A stretch of DNA of 64,000 nt from CAVQCA01 sp963710815 (GTDB lineage: Bacteria > Pseudomonadota > Gammaproteobacteria > UBA9214). Positions 10,003-19,587 of the stretch are shown here, piece by piece; the stretch's first letter is position 1; each line of letters starts with the position of its first letter. A program made the position numbers and the translations under genes. Below the pieces are notes generated by a model, which was not told the DNA's origin, searched no databases, and was given only the letters and a program-made list of their open reading frames with translations. The stretch spans positions 1-64,000 of the forward strand of contig CAVQCA010000145.1 in NCBI GenBank assembly GCA_963710815.1, in the 5' to 3' direction.

Positions 10003-10752
10003 TCAGGCAAAGGCTTCAATGTTGATAGTGAGCGTCTTGCGCATGGCTTCTGACCCCTTGCCGGTCATGGGTCGCACCGAATGCCAGGAATTGAAGGTCT
10101 TGATGAACATCACCGCCTGGTTGGGCATGAACTCGAAGGTGTCTATGACCTCCATATCTTCAAACTGCCCCTGGGTATTGGTCCAGTTGAAATTGTGTCG
10201 AATGTCCCGGTGCTGGTTGAGCTCGGTACCGCCGCCGAAGGCCGGATCCCATTCTCCCTCGCCGATCATGGAGATGATCAGGGTGACGACCTTGTTGGGC
10301 GAGTCGGTGTGCGGCAGGATATGCCCGCCGTCCGCCGGCAGCATGGAGAACTCGAAGCGCGACCTCAGCCTGGCGCCGCTGCAGCTCATGCGTCCCCTGT
10401 GGGTCAGCCGCTTGCGGAACTGCGTGAGGACCGACATGTCCGGGTCATAGCCCAGTTCGAGCGAACGCTCGGCGAGCGCCCCGAGCACACCCCTGACGAA
10501 TTCACGGCTCTTGATCCACTTGTTGAAATCGTTCCACAGCGGGTTGCCGCGCAGAAAGCGGTAAAACTGCTTCGCATCGAAATGCTCGGACAGGGAATAC
10601 TTGTGTCCGAGCTTGGCCATGTACTTGAACCAGTGTTTTTCCGGGTAGTTGTCCAGAAACTCCCGGTAGACCTCCGGTTTCATGAGCGGCCGGGAGAGGC
10701 CGATCGGATAGGGTTCGTAGCGAAACTCGAGGTTGTCGTAGTTGAAGTACAT
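10003..10752 (-). CDS. 2-oxoglutarate/Fe(II)-dependent oxygenase, paralogue 1
   Basis: 249 residues. The HxD half of the iron triad is in ILPHTDSPNK, the distal His in NSWHSVRPM and the 2-oxoglutarate Arg in RKTLTINI, the classic double-stranded beta-helix order. ATG 10752 is chosen because the paralogue at 14194-14955 begins with the same MYF(N/S)YDNL; the upstream in-frame extension is not conserved. Such enzymes in glycan clusters hydroxylate or otherwise oxidise a sugar, an amino-acid substituent or an acyl chain; the substrate cannot be told. The N-terminal half (FRYEPYPIGLSRPLM) is shared only with the paralogue. Confidence 0.8.
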   Translation of the reverse strand: MYFNYDNLEFRYEPYPIGLSRPLMKPEVYREFLDNYPEKHWFKYMAKLGHKYSLSEHFDAKQFYRFLRGNPLWNDFNKWIKSREFVRGVLGALAERSLELGYDPDMSVLTQFRKRLTHRGRMSCSGARLRSRFEFSMLPADGGHILPHTDSPNKVVTLIISMIGEGEWDPAFGGGTELNQHRDIRHNFNWTNTQGQFEDMEVIDTFEFMPNQAVMFIKTFNSWHSVRPMTGKGSEAMRKTLTINIEAFA

Positions 10753-11207
10753 GAGTCGGGATCTTCCGTTGCTGTGACTGAATCCGACAGATTCGCGAGG
10801 GTTGCAGCATAGCATATCGTCTGTTTCGCAAGGGTCACAACCGGGTTTCCAGGGCCCTGCCAACGCCGTCCCGTGAAGGTGGTGCCCCGGGGCGCCTGTC
10901 ATGGGTAGCTAAGCAGGACAGCGACCCGCCGGCTCATTGAAAACCCCGTATCACCTTTCCGGGGTTGCTTTATGCTCCGGCCTTGTCGACAGGTTGTCTT
11001 CTGTTATAAATTGGAGCCCGTTTGGCGGTCTGTGCGTGGAAAATCGGGCGCGGCAGAGTGTTGTATCTTCCAGACGTATCATTCCTGGGCCCGAACAGGC
11101 TCCTGTGGTGCATGCCCGCAGGTCAGCGCGGGCAGGCTTTTCTGTCCAGGCCTTGTTCATTCCCGGTTTCCCCCGTCCCTGGCTGGTGTTAATCAAGGAT
11201 ATCCCTC
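10753..11207. other. Intergenic region between divergent genes, with a weak hairpin
   Basis: 455 bp between the start of the oxygenase and the start of the plus-strand gene at 11208, so both promoters should be here, though I cannot name -35/-10 boxes with confidence. A hairpin AACCCCG…CGGGGTT at 10942-10966 followed by GCTTTAT could be a weak terminator or operator. No coding sequence is supported. Confidence 0.4.
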
Positions 11208-12056
11208 ATGCGAACCTTCGCGGCTGTCACGACTTTCAATGCGACCGGCTATGAACAGTACGGGCGGAAAATGCTTGAAACATTTCTTCGGCACTGGCCC
11301 GCAGAAATCCCGATTTATGTATATGCCGAGGGGTTTACGCCGGACGTCTTAAGCGAGCGCATCATCTACCGGGATTTACTCGACGACTGCCCCGGGCTCG
11401 TCGCGTTCAAGGCCCGCCACGAGCACAATTCCGCCGCCCACGGGAACCAGCTTCGACGACGATGGAAATTTTATCGGAAGACCGATAAGCCATGGTTCAG
11501 AATTCGTCGGATAGAGGTTGGAATGGGCTCGAACTGGAATGCGGTGAGGTTCAGTCACAAGTCCTTCAGCATCTTCGCGGCGGCCGGGAGATGCACGGCG
11601 GATACCCTGTTCTGGGTCGACGGTGATACCCTGTTCTTCGATGATATTCCGGTCGAATTTCTCGAAAGCCTGATACCGCCGGGGGCGCTGGTGAGTTACC
11701 TCGCACGCAAGGATTATTCGGAGTGTGGATTCGTTGGTTACAATCTCCGGCATCCGGCCATTAGAAATTTTTTTGCACAATTCGAGAAACTTTACACAAA
11801 GGATACGTTGTTCAAGGAACGCGAGTTCCATGATTCATTTCTTTTCGATATCGTTCGCAAGCGCTTCGAGAGGCGAGGCTGCCAGACCTACGATATTGCC
11901 GAGGGCATCGGATTCCGGTCGCGTCATGTGCTGATTAACAGCAAATTGGGTAAATATATGGATCACCTGAAAGGCGACCGGAAAATCGACAAAATGAGTT
12001 ACACCGACGACCTGATCATCACAAGAGATGAAGACTATTGGAACGAGCGCAAATAG
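11208..12056 (+). CDS. Putative GT-A glycosyltransferase-like protein
   Basis: 282 residues. LFWVDGDTLFFDDIP (about residues 136-150) is a DxD-type metal/nucleotide-sugar site; the opening AAVTTFNATGYEQYGRKML and the later FVGYNLRHPAIRNFFAQF resemble hypothetical polysaccharide-cluster transferases. ATG 11208 has AAGGA 8 bases upstream. It is the only plus-strand gene between 6 and 20 kb, flanked by minus-strand genes on both sides, so it is probably transcribed alone. Sugar and acceptor are unknown. Confidence 0.6.
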   Translation: MRTFAAVTTFNATGYEQYGRKMLETFLRHWPAEIPIYVYAEGFTPDVLSERIIYRDLLDDCPGLVAFKARHEHNSAAHGNQLRRRWKFYRKTDKPWFRIRRIEVGMGSNWNAVRFSHKSFSIFAAAGRCTADTLFWVDGDTLFFDDIPVEFLESLIPPGALVSYLARKDYSECGFVGYNLRHPAIRNFFAQFEKLYTKDTLFKEREFHDSFLFDIVRKRFERRGCQTYDIAEGIGFRSRHVLINSKLGKYMDHLKGDRKIDKMSYTDDLIITRDEDYWNERK

Positions 12057-12241
12057 CCGTTCTCCTGCCCATACCGGTTTTGGGGTGATCGGCCCGGAAC
12101 CCTGCCTGATTAGCCGCTATGCGCGCCATGGACCCACGGCATGCAATATCCTGCTGCGGGACCCCGGCCGTGCGTTGTTACGGTGTTAATCGAGCATCTG
12201 AATGGTGTAAAGCCTGATTCCCGGCTGTGTGTGAACCGCGA

Positions 12242-13180
12242 TCAATGCTCACCTGAATAGGGGAGTGGATAGGACATCAAGTGCTTCCAGAACTCACCTG
12301 ATTTTATTTCGTCCGAATTCCACTGGGCGTAGGCGATATCGTACAGTTTCTGCATCCGGACCGGTTCTTCCGGAAAACCGGGTGTCTCGATCCGGCTTAA
12401 ATCCTGGTTGGCCAGATCGAATGCCATGGAGCCTCTGTCGAATCCGAAGAACGGAATTCCGGCAATAAGCGCCTCGACCAGACTATTGGAATTGAACGAG
12501 ACTACCGCATGGCATTCCTCGAACTCATCTTCCAGGCCAGCTTTGCTGGAAGCGGCCGTTCCTGGCAGACTCGTAATCGACATTTCATTCCCGGGGCTTT
12601 GCTTGGGGTGAGGCCGGTAGACAATTTCCCGGTTGGTGACCTTCCTGATTTCCTCCACCGTTTTCATCAACCAGTCCCGGTAACTTTCCAGGTGTTGAAC
12701 CTGGGTATCCCAGGGCACCTGCCCGCAGAGCAGAATGTAGCCATCCTTCCGGTTGCGACCCGGGTGATGGGGTTTTGTCTTTATATTTAACCTTTCAAAA
12801 CGATCGCTCGGCATGTTCCGGTTATGGTACTCGCCATAGCCGACAATACTGTTCCACCCGATTGAAAAGTAGACGTCACGATGGAGAAAACCCTTCTCGA
12901 CCACCAGCAAGGGCTTGCGATTTTCTCTCTGGAGTTCATGAATCCTTCTTCGATGGAGCGTATCGGACTTGTAATCACTCGGGATGCTCCAGATAATTCC
13001 GATATCATTATCCGCCAGATATTTTCCGTGAGGACAAACCGCTGAATTGGGGCAATGTTTCTTCAGAAATATCTTCAGGCTCTTCTCGGCCAATTGAATT
13101 GCCGGATCTTTTTTATTTCTGTCCAGAAACAAAACTATCCTGCGATGTTCCAGCTCTGCTTTTTTAAATAAAGACTTCAT
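12242..13180 (-). CDS. KpsC/KpsS-like capsule-type GT-B domain protein
   Basis: 312 residues. The C-terminal half carries REIVYRPHPKQSPG and later VSFNSNSLVEALIAGIPFFGF, the pair typical of capsule Kdo-transferase-like (KpsC/KpsS) and related surface-carbohydrate proteins, where a PHP motif and an S-x-x-x-EAL turn form the nucleotide-binding cleft. The N-terminal half is basic and not recognisable. No kpsE/M/T/D genes lie nearby, so the role is probably in decoration or synthesis of the local glycan and not in classical group 2 capsule export. Confidence 0.55.
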   Translation of the reverse strand: MKSLFKKAELEHRRIVLFLDRNKKDPAIQLAEKSLKIFLKKHCPNSAVCPHGKYLADNDIGIIWSIPSDYKSDTLHRRRIHELQRENRKPLLVVEKGFLHRDVYFSIGWNSIVGYGEYHNRNMPSDRFERLNIKTKPHHPGRNRKDGYILLCGQVPWDTQVQHLESYRDWLMKTVEEIRKVTNREIVYRPHPKQSPGNEMSITSLPGTAASSKAGLEDEFEECHAVVSFNSNSLVEALIAGIPFFGFDRGSMAFDLANQDLSRIETPGFPEEPVRMQKLYDIAYAQWNSDEIKSGEFWKHLMSYPLPYSGEH

Positions 13181-13384
13181 AAATAATGAGCAGGTTGGGT
13201 AAATGCCCTATTTTCCGTGATATCTACGGGTTTGCAGGTAACGGAAAAGCGGCTCACTCCGCAACCGCCATGAAATCCTGCGCAAGTTTACTTATCTAAC
13301 CGAGTATGTTGCAACAAATTTGGTGGCATGGTCCCGATTGATTCTTGGCCGTAGGTGTGAAGCGTAGATCGAGGGATGAATAGT

Positions 13385-14005
13385 CTAGCTGGCAAGTGCC
13401 TGGACGCTGCTTGCCACTCCGATTATAAACTTTCCATTTGTGCCGCTTTCCAACTCGAATCTGCTTCCCGACCTTTGTGAATACCACTCAAGAACTTCAA
13501 GCCCAGCATCACCGAGGATGCCCTCCATCTCCATGGGTGTGTAATGCTTGAAATGGTAAGGATTGACCGGTGATTTTTTGTGAGGACGCACTAATTCGTT
13601 GGGTGTGGAAAATATCAGGATATCTGAAATTTTGGCAAACTGCTTGATGAGTTGCCTTGCTTCTTCCTCGGGAATGTGCTCGATAAACTCGAAACAAACA
13701 ACGGCATCGAAGCGTTCCGCTAGATAATCGTTACCGGTAAAGGTGCTCAGATCCGAAGTAATATAGTCAATGTTCCCCCGATGGTAATGCTCCTTAAACA
13801 CAGAATATGCATCCTTGGATTTTTCAACGGCTATCACTCTTTGTGCTGACTGAGCCAGAATATAGCTACCATATCCAGTGCCTGCGCCTGCGTCCAGGAC
13901 TTTTTGACATCGGTGGTTTTTCACTAACCAGTCGCGGGCAAATTCATACCTGATAATATGATCCCTTCTGATTTTCGAAAGTTGTACTGCCATTTGGCGT
14001 TCCAT
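13385..14005 (-). CDS. Class I SAM-dependent methyltransferase
   Basis: 206 residues from ATG 14005, which has GGGAG at a good distance; a longer in-frame start at 14170 adds unconserved sequence. Motif I is VLDAGAGTGYGSY, the acidic strand-2 end is VIAVEKS, motif II-like VVCFEFIEHIPEEEA and post-motif LIFSTPNE. This is the Methyltransf_11/UbiE-like group common in glycan clusters. Base composition is lower in GC than its neighbours. It is separated from the following oxygenase gene by about 190 bp. Confidence 0.8.
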   Translation of the reverse strand: MERQMAVQLSKIRRDHIIRYEFARDWLVKNHRCQKVLDAGAGTGYGSYILAQSAQRVIAVEKSKDAYSVFKEHYHRGNIDYITSDLSTFTGNDYLAERFDAVVCFEFIEHIPEEEARQLIKQFAKISDILIFSTPNELVRPHKKSPVNPYHFKHYTPMEMEGILGDAGLEVLEWYSQRSGSRFELESGTNGKFIIGVASSVQALAS

Positions 14006-14193
14006 TTCGCTTACTCCCTGGACGTGAATGCAGTTCTTGGCTGGAAATGGTGTTGGAGGTTGCCTTGCTACAGTGAACAAGTCCGGGGTTTGTGCACAAG
14101 TGCACCGGTTTAATGTATTACTTCGTGGCTTATCGGTGACTGGTAAGCAAGGGGTGAATGCCATCGACACGGGCCATACCGCCCATCATTGCA

Positions 14194-14955
14194 TCAGTAC
14201 GCACGCATGATATTGATGGTGAGCGTTTTACGAAAGGCGGCTGAATCCACACCGGTCATGGGTCGCACCGAATGCCAGGAGTTGAAGGTCTTGATGAAGA
14301 CCACGGCCTGATTGGGCGTGAATTCGAAGGTGTCGATGACCTCCATCTCATCGAAGCCGGCATGGCGGTTGACCTGATTGTAGCTGAAACGCGGGTTGAT
14401 GGGCCGGTTGATATCCAGCCCGCCTCCGTAACTCAGGTCCCATTCCCCGTCGCCTACCATCGAGACCACGAAGGTGACCAGCTTGCGTCTGGCGTCGGTG
14501 TGGGGCACTACCATGCCGCCGTTTGCCGGCAGTGCGGAGAATTCGAAGCGTGCCATCAGGGGAGGCTTGTGGGCACAGAGATGGCCTTTCCTTAGGTTTT
14601 TCAGGCGCTCTTTTATGCGTTGCGCCCGTTCCTGGAACTCGTAGTCGACGTCGATATCATGTTGTTTGAGCACCCCGAGCGCTTCACGTGCAAAGTCGCC
14701 CTTCGTGACCCAGGCATGGAAATCCCGCCAGACTGGATTCGACCTGATGAACTGATAATAGCGCCTGGCATTCAGTTTTTCGCTCAGCGCGTACTTGATG
14801 TCGTCCTTGCCGTATTCCAGATGACTCTCGAAGAGTTCGACCGGAGGGTAGTTGTCGAGGAGTTCCTTGTAGAGGGTTTCATCCATCAACGGCCTGGCGA
14901 TCCCTATCGGGAACGGCTCGTAGCGGAACCGCAGGTTATCGTAGGAGAAATACAT
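14194..14955 (-). CDS. 2-oxoglutarate/Fe(II)-dependent oxygenase, paralogue 2
   Basis: 253 residues. Same architecture as the gene at 10003-10752: MYFSYDNLRFRYEPFPIG at the start, iron ligands in VVPHTDARRK and NSWHSVRPM, and the 2-oxoglutarate Arg in FRKTLTINI. The two differ most in residues 85-130, next to the active-site entrance, which suggests different substrates. It may act with the adjacent ABC exporter and sulfotransferase genes on the same product, but that rests only on proximity. Confidence 0.8.
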   Translation of the reverse strand: MYFSYDNLRFRYEPFPIGIARPLMDETLYKELLDNYPPVELFESHLEYGKDDIKYALSEKLNARRYYQFIRSNPVWRDFHAWVTKGDFAREALGVLKQHDIDVDYEFQERAQRIKERLKNLRKGHLCAHKPPLMARFEFSALPANGGMVVPHTDARRKLVTFVVSMVGDGEWDLSYGGGLDINRPINPRFSYNQVNRHAGFDEMEVIDTFEFTPNQAVVFIKTFNSWHSVRPMTGVDSAAFRKTLTINIMRAY

Positions 14956-15263
14956 AATGGAAGGTCTGGATTCCTGTTGCCCGGAGATGCCGGTCGGTAT
15001 GGGACGCATTCTTCACCGGCAGCCCGCGCGGCAGCGCTGGCGGGAGCCGATTATATCGACGCCCGTACCGGAGGGTCAATCACGGGTATCTGAACGCGCC
15101 ATTGTTTGGCAGGAGTCCGTCCGGCAATACACACCAAATCAACAGGTTCCCGATCAAGCGTGGATCCTGACTGCCGGGAAGTGCAGCCAATCTACGGGAG
15201 GCGACAGTATCGTGGGAAATACCGATAAGCGGCCCCGCGGACGGAAACGCAGGTCGCAGGGTT
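14956..15263. other. Intergenic region with no feature recognised
   Basis: 308 bp between the oxygenase start and the stop of the ABC exporter gene on the same strand. I find no gene, repeat or terminator here; it could hold the oxygenase promoter. Confidence 0.4.
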
Positions 15264-16997
15264 TTATGCCACCTGGCTCAGTTGACCGTCTTCCAGTCGA
15301 TACACCACATCCGCCAGTTTTGCCAGCGCCGGCTGATGGGAGATGGCCAGGATGGTGTAATCCCTGCGCAGCTCGCGCAGCGTTTCGCTGATGATCGCCT
15401 CGCTGGCCGGGTCCAGTGCACTGGTCGGTTCATCCAGTATCAACACCGACGGCCGGTGCGCCAGCGCCCGGGCGATCATGATGCGCTGACGCTGCCCCCC
15501 TGAAAATTTGCTGCCGCGTTCTCCCACGCTGGTGTGCATGCCCTCGGGAAGCAGGCTTACGAACTCCCAGGCGCCCGCCGCCTTCAGGGCGTATTCGGCA
15601 TCCGCTTCGGTGAGCATTGGGTCGCCGAGGGTGACGTTCAACAGAATACTGTCATGCAACAGCAGTTGCTCCTGCGGTACATAGCCGAGTCGCCTGCGCC
15701 ACTGCTTGATATCGACGCGCGTCAACGGCATATCGTCCAGATAGACCGTACCGGAGTTGGGCCGGTAGAGCCCGATGATCAGGTCCACCAGTGTGGTCTT
15801 GCCCGCGCCCGAGGGCCCGATGATTGTTGTCAGGGACCGGGTCGGAATCGTCAGCGACACATCCTGCAATACCTTCTTGTCGACGTAGCTGAAGGATACC
15901 CCCTCAAGCCGTATGGCGTGTTCAAGTTTGGGTTGTTCGTTTCCTTCCGAAACCTCCCTGGCCTTCTCGGCCTGCTTTATGGATTTCCGCAATGACCAGA
16001 AAGCGCTCTCCATGGTGACCAGCCGCTGGTACTGCTTCTGGATCTTGCCCAATTGTCCGAGCACACGGCCCAGCAGGATGACCAGGATCAGCACCGAACT
16101 GAAGGGCATACCCCATTTGGCCAGTGCGAGATAGATGCCCAGGGCGGTGACGATGGCGGTCAGGGGAGTCTGCACGGCATTGAGCATCTCCTTGCTGAAG
16201 ACGTCGTTGCGCAATGCCTCGTTCAGCTTGTTGGTCTCCGCGCTGAGAACCTTGTCCGCCATGTCCTCCCGCGCCATCGCCTTGAGTGATTTCACCGATT
16301 GCAGTGTATCCGTGAGGCGGGTGATCAATGATTTGTATATCTCGGTCTGGCGCTTGCCGGCCTTCCTGGACATCTTGACCAGAACGTGGGAGGCGGCAAG
16401 TATGACCAGCCCGATGCCAAAGCATGCCAGGGTGGCCTTCCAGGAAACCACCAGTGAAATCACCAGATAAACCAGGGACTGGATCGCCATGGCGAGCATG
16501 GTGACGCCAAGCACATAGGCCTGTGATGCGCGGTTGGCCTCGGTGGCCATGGAATTGGCGAGCCGTCCGATCGGTTTGTTCAGGAAGTATCGCCACTGGG
16601 TGGCAAGCACCGCCCGCATCAGGGAGAGGCGCAATTCGGTGGTGATATGCGCGGCGGAATAGCCGACATGCCGGTTGGCGATCAGCAGCAGGACGCTTTT
16701 GATCGTGGTGAAGGTGACGACGACCACCAGCAGTACACCCAGGGTCGGCTCCAGTCCGACCGCGGACAGGGCATGGGTAACCATTTCCTCGATGTGAACA
16801 CCATGTGTTCCACCAGCGGCAGCGATCTCCGGGGGGATACTGACCTGACCGGCGGGGTGCGTGGTGGTGATGAGCTTGAGCAGTGGCAGCATCGCACTGA
16901 TACCGACGCCATCGGCGAGACTCGCAAACAGGATGGCAACCATGGCGAGCGCGGTGCGCCAGGGATATGCCTTGAACAACGTTACAAGTACGCCCAT
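15264..16997 (-). CDS. ABC exporter, MsbA-like half-transporter
   Basis: 577 residues: six membrane segments in the first about 320 residues (start LFKAYPWRTALAMVAILFA) fused to an ATPase. Walker A is GPSGAGKTTL, the signature is SGGQRQRI and Walker B/D-loop is LILDEPTSALDPAS. Such homodimeric exporters flip lipids or lipid-linked glycans across the inner membrane; here the cargo could be a lipid-linked oligosaccharide or the product of the lipid block at 18-27 kb. It lacks the close neighbours (lpxK) of true msbA, so it is probably cluster-specific. Confidence 0.9.
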   Translation of the reverse strand: MGVLVTLFKAYPWRTALAMVAILFASLADGVGISAMLPLLKLITTTHPAGQVSIPPEIAAAGGTHGVHIEEMVTHALSAVGLEPTLGVLLVVVVTFTTIKSVLLLIANRHVGYSAAHITTELRLSLMRAVLATQWRYFLNKPIGRLANSMATEANRASQAYVLGVTMLAMAIQSLVYLVISLVVSWKATLACFGIGLVILAASHVLVKMSRKAGKRQTEIYKSLITRLTDTLQSVKSLKAMAREDMADKVLSAETNKLNEALRNDVFSKEMLNAVQTPLTAIVTALGIYLALAKWGMPFSSVLILVILLGRVLGQLGKIQKQYQRLVTMESAFWSLRKSIKQAEKAREVSEGNEQPKLEHAIRLEGVSFSYVDKKVLQDVSLTIPTRSLTTIIGPSGAGKTTLVDLIIGLYRPNSGTVYLDDMPLTRVDIKQWRRRLGYVPQEQLLLHDSILLNVTLGDPMLTEADAEYALKAAGAWEFVSLLPEGMHTSVGERGSKFSGGQRQRIMIARALAHRPSVLILDEPTSALDPASEAIISETLRELRRDYTILAISHQPALAKLADVVYRLEDGQLSQVA

Positions 16998-17190
16998 GGG
17001 GTGAGGTGTCTGGGGGGTGAGCAGGGGTCGCTACTATAGGTGGATGTCGAGCAGGCCGTCAACACGATGCATTGCCCCGGAGGACACGGTGACGCCGGCT
17101 TATTTCATGATTCTAATGCCGTTTTTTATGATCCAGGCGTGCTGCCGGGTCGCGGGTGTGAGCGGGGAGAAATCGCCCCGTAGCCGGGGA

Positions 17191-18102
17191 TCAGGAGTAT
17201 CCGAAGAGCGGGTGAAGCTGCTCTCTGACGAGCAGGTCAATCGAGTCATTCTGTTCTGCGGTGAAATAATCGCGGTAACCGCCGACCTTGCCGCGCCGCA
17301 CCTTGAAGGCGTCCGGGTTGTTCGGATCCTTGATCATCAGGCGCCGGCTTCCGGAGGCGAAGGTCTGGTTCTGTTCCAGTTTCTTCATGTTCTCCAGGGA
17401 GGACCACTCCGCCACCTGCTCCAGTTCTTCCGGAGAGGCATCAATCTGCATGAAGGCCAGCAGTTCTCCGAATATCCGGGCCGGTTCCGTGCGCATGTCC
17501 TCGTAGCGGACCAGCAGATGCGCCCGGGTCTTCTCGAGTTCGGGAGCCCATGAGTTCAGGAACTCGATGGCGTGGTGTATGCCGTAGCGGGACGTCATGA
17601 CGTAGTCGAAGATCGGTACTTCCGCGGGATGCTCGGGAACATCCAGCATCTCTTTCTTGTAGGGGTTGACGGTGTTGATCCACTGGAAATAGGTCGAGAC
17701 GACGGCATCGCGCGGGTCACGCACCAATAGAATCACCTTTTTCCGGTAAAAGTCGCGCTTGTTGTCACTGTTTCCCGTGTAGTTCTTGATATATCGGTCA
17801 TGAGTAAACCGTATCCGGGGTATGGCCGAATTCTGTTGATGGTAATTGTCGTAGCCCAGCAGCTCATTCTCGGGGAGGCCGTAGCGAACCTGGAAGAAAC
17901 GCGACAGCATCATGCGCAGCCAGGTGCGCCCGCATTTCGGCGGTGAGATGATAACGTAATCCGCTTCACTGACTTCCTTGTATTCCTTGCGTCCCCGCAG
18001 CCAGTGGTCGACGGCATGCTTCTGATTGCGGGACAGGAAGAACAGCAGCGAAACGAGAATCTCGCGTTTCTTTTTGCGTATCTTCGGCGTCTTGTCTGGC
18101 AT
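17191..18102 (-). CDS. PAPS-dependent sulfotransferase (Sulfotransfer_1 type)
   Basis: 303 residues. The 5'-phosphosulfate loop is SPPKCGRTWLRMML (about residues 53-66) and the 3'-phosphate motif is LVRDPRDAVVSTYF; a C-terminal FKVRRGKVGGYRDYF matches the R-K-G-x-x-G-x-W/Y-x-x-x-F region of cytosolic-type sulfotransferases. It would transfer sulfate from PAPS to a hydroxyl of a glycan or lipid. With the APS kinase at 27.5 kb and a second sulfotransferase at 35.3 kb it suggests a sulfated envelope product. No membrane segment or signal peptide is seen. Confidence 0.85.
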   Translation of the reverse strand: MPDKTPKIRKKKREILVSLLFFLSRNQKHAVDHWLRGRKEYKEVSEADYVIISPPKCGRTWLRMMLSRFFQVRYGLPENELLGYDNYHQQNSAIPRIRFTHDRYIKNYTGNSDNKRDFYRKKVILLVRDPRDAVVSTYFQWINTVNPYKKEMLDVPEHPAEVPIFDYVMTSRYGIHHAIEFLNSWAPELEKTRAHLLVRYEDMRTEPARIFGELLAFMQIDASPEELEQVAEWSSLENMKKLEQNQTFASGSRRLMIKDPNNPDAFKVRRGKVGGYRDYFTAEQNDSIDLLVREQLHPLFGYS

Positions 18103-18361
18103 AACTGGTTATCGATCTCGGAAAATATGGGCGTGGAGTGTACGCCTGTTGGTGACGGAGGCACACGGAAAAACATGGGTCCTGCAGGGTGCGCCGCTGA
18201 ATAATGCCCGTTTCTTACCTGGACATTGTCAGTTCTCGCTGCCGGGCTTCCCTGAAAGGCCAGTGTTTGTTCACCGTATCGAGTTCTCCGTGCTCATGAT
18301 CGGTGCCGTAGGATAGGCTATTTCCGTAGAAATTTCTCACCGCAAACCCGGGCAGGCTGCC

Positions 18362-19308
18362 TCAGCGGAATACGCCGCGCCGGTACAGGCGCCAGAACAG
18401 CCCCCAGACAAAGATCAGTGGGTGACGCCGCACGCGGGGGGGATCTCTATCCGCTGCCCCGAATGGCGTTCCAGCTTCCAGGCGATGTAGTCGAGACCGC
18501 CCTCGAAGGTAAACAGCGCCTTCAACAGGCGCGCGACCGAGAGCAGCTTGCCCTGCGCGCTGCGCAGCAACCAGCCGGGCCGGCTCAGCCAGCGGCTGAG
18601 GCCGGGTACCGCGGCATGATAGCGCATATCGGCGCCGCTCCCCTCCAGGGCCAGCGGGTAACACAGCGAGCCGGCGGCTTCCCGCGTCGCTGCGGCATAG
18701 TAGTCCAGCGCCGCCTCGGTCAGTTCACCGGAACGCCCCGCGGATTCCGCCCGCAGTTCCGCGCCATAGCTCAACTGCAGGCCCTGTTGCCAGAGATCGC
18801 GCACCCGGCCGGTGGCGGGCAGCCGCGGCAGTACCCGCTCCAGGAAGGTGCGGCGGGCGCTCTCCAGCGCCGCCTCGATCTGTCGCCGGGCGGCATCATC
18901 GCGGCACCACGCGAGGGCGGTGGGCTGGGTGAAACGGCCCCACAGGTAGGAGTGAAACCAGCGCCGCGAGGTGCCGTTGCACAGGTCGGTGCTCGAGAGC
19001 ACGGCGTACTTGGCGCGCACGACCCGATTCTCCACGGTGATCTCGGAATAGAACACATTGGGCGGCAGCAGCCAGTTGGCCAGCGCCCGGGTCCTGCGTG
19101 CATAGAAGGTTGTGTAGTCATCGACGACCAGGTACAGGTCGGCCAGACCGTCGAAGAGATCGCCGCTGCGCAGGCAGGAGCCGTAAAACAGGATGGCGTT
19201 GACCGCCTCGCCATGGCGCCCGAGCAGCGCCTCGACCAGGGCCTGCAGCGCCGTTGAGTCCGGCGGTGCAGGCTGCAGAACGGAACTAGTGAGGATTCCG
19301 GAGTTCAT
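18362..19308 (-). CDS. Nucleotidyltransferase-fold protein of the lipid block, frameshift at a G7 run
   Basis: About 315 residues when restored. ILFYGSCLRSGDLFDGLADL resembles the GS-x(n)-D-x-D core of polymerase-beta-like nucleotidyltransferases, including those that activate lipid phosphates. The main frame ends IEIPPACGVTH, but a run of seven G at 18436-18442 allows a shift into HPLIFVWGLFWRLYRRGVFR and a stop at 18362, which looks like a genuine basic, amphipathic C-terminus for membrane contact. It lies next to a lipid kinase, a phosphoesterase and a nucleotidyltransferase. Exact reaction unknown. Confidence 0.6.
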
Positions 19309-19339
19309 GACACGGCATGATGTTCTGATTTGCTATTGA

Positions 19340-19488
19340 ATGGCCACGGAAATACACGGAAAGTAAAAAGTAAAATGTGAGAAGTGAGAAGAGATTAGGG
19401 TGCGCACGGCGCAACCTGTACTTATCAATCGCTTTTTCCACTTCTTTCTCTTCACTTTTCACTTTTTGTCCGTGGATTCCGTGGCCAT
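19340..19488. repeat. Palindromic intergenic element (149 bp)
   Basis: Left end ATGGCCACGGAAATACACGG and right end CGTGGATTCCGTGGCCAT. The core is built from a second repeated word (variants of aaaagtgaagagaaag) that recurs just outside it at 19551-19583 and in the copy at 30396-30555. It lies between the NTase-like gene and the lipid kinase gene, both on the minus strand. Confidence 0.88.
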
Positions 19489-19587
19489 TAATCTGTTTGT
19501 CTTGATGATAACCATTAAGTGAGTTTGAATACGGATTACCTCCTGCGCTGCTGTTCACTTCTCACTCTTCACTTTTCACTTTCCGAT

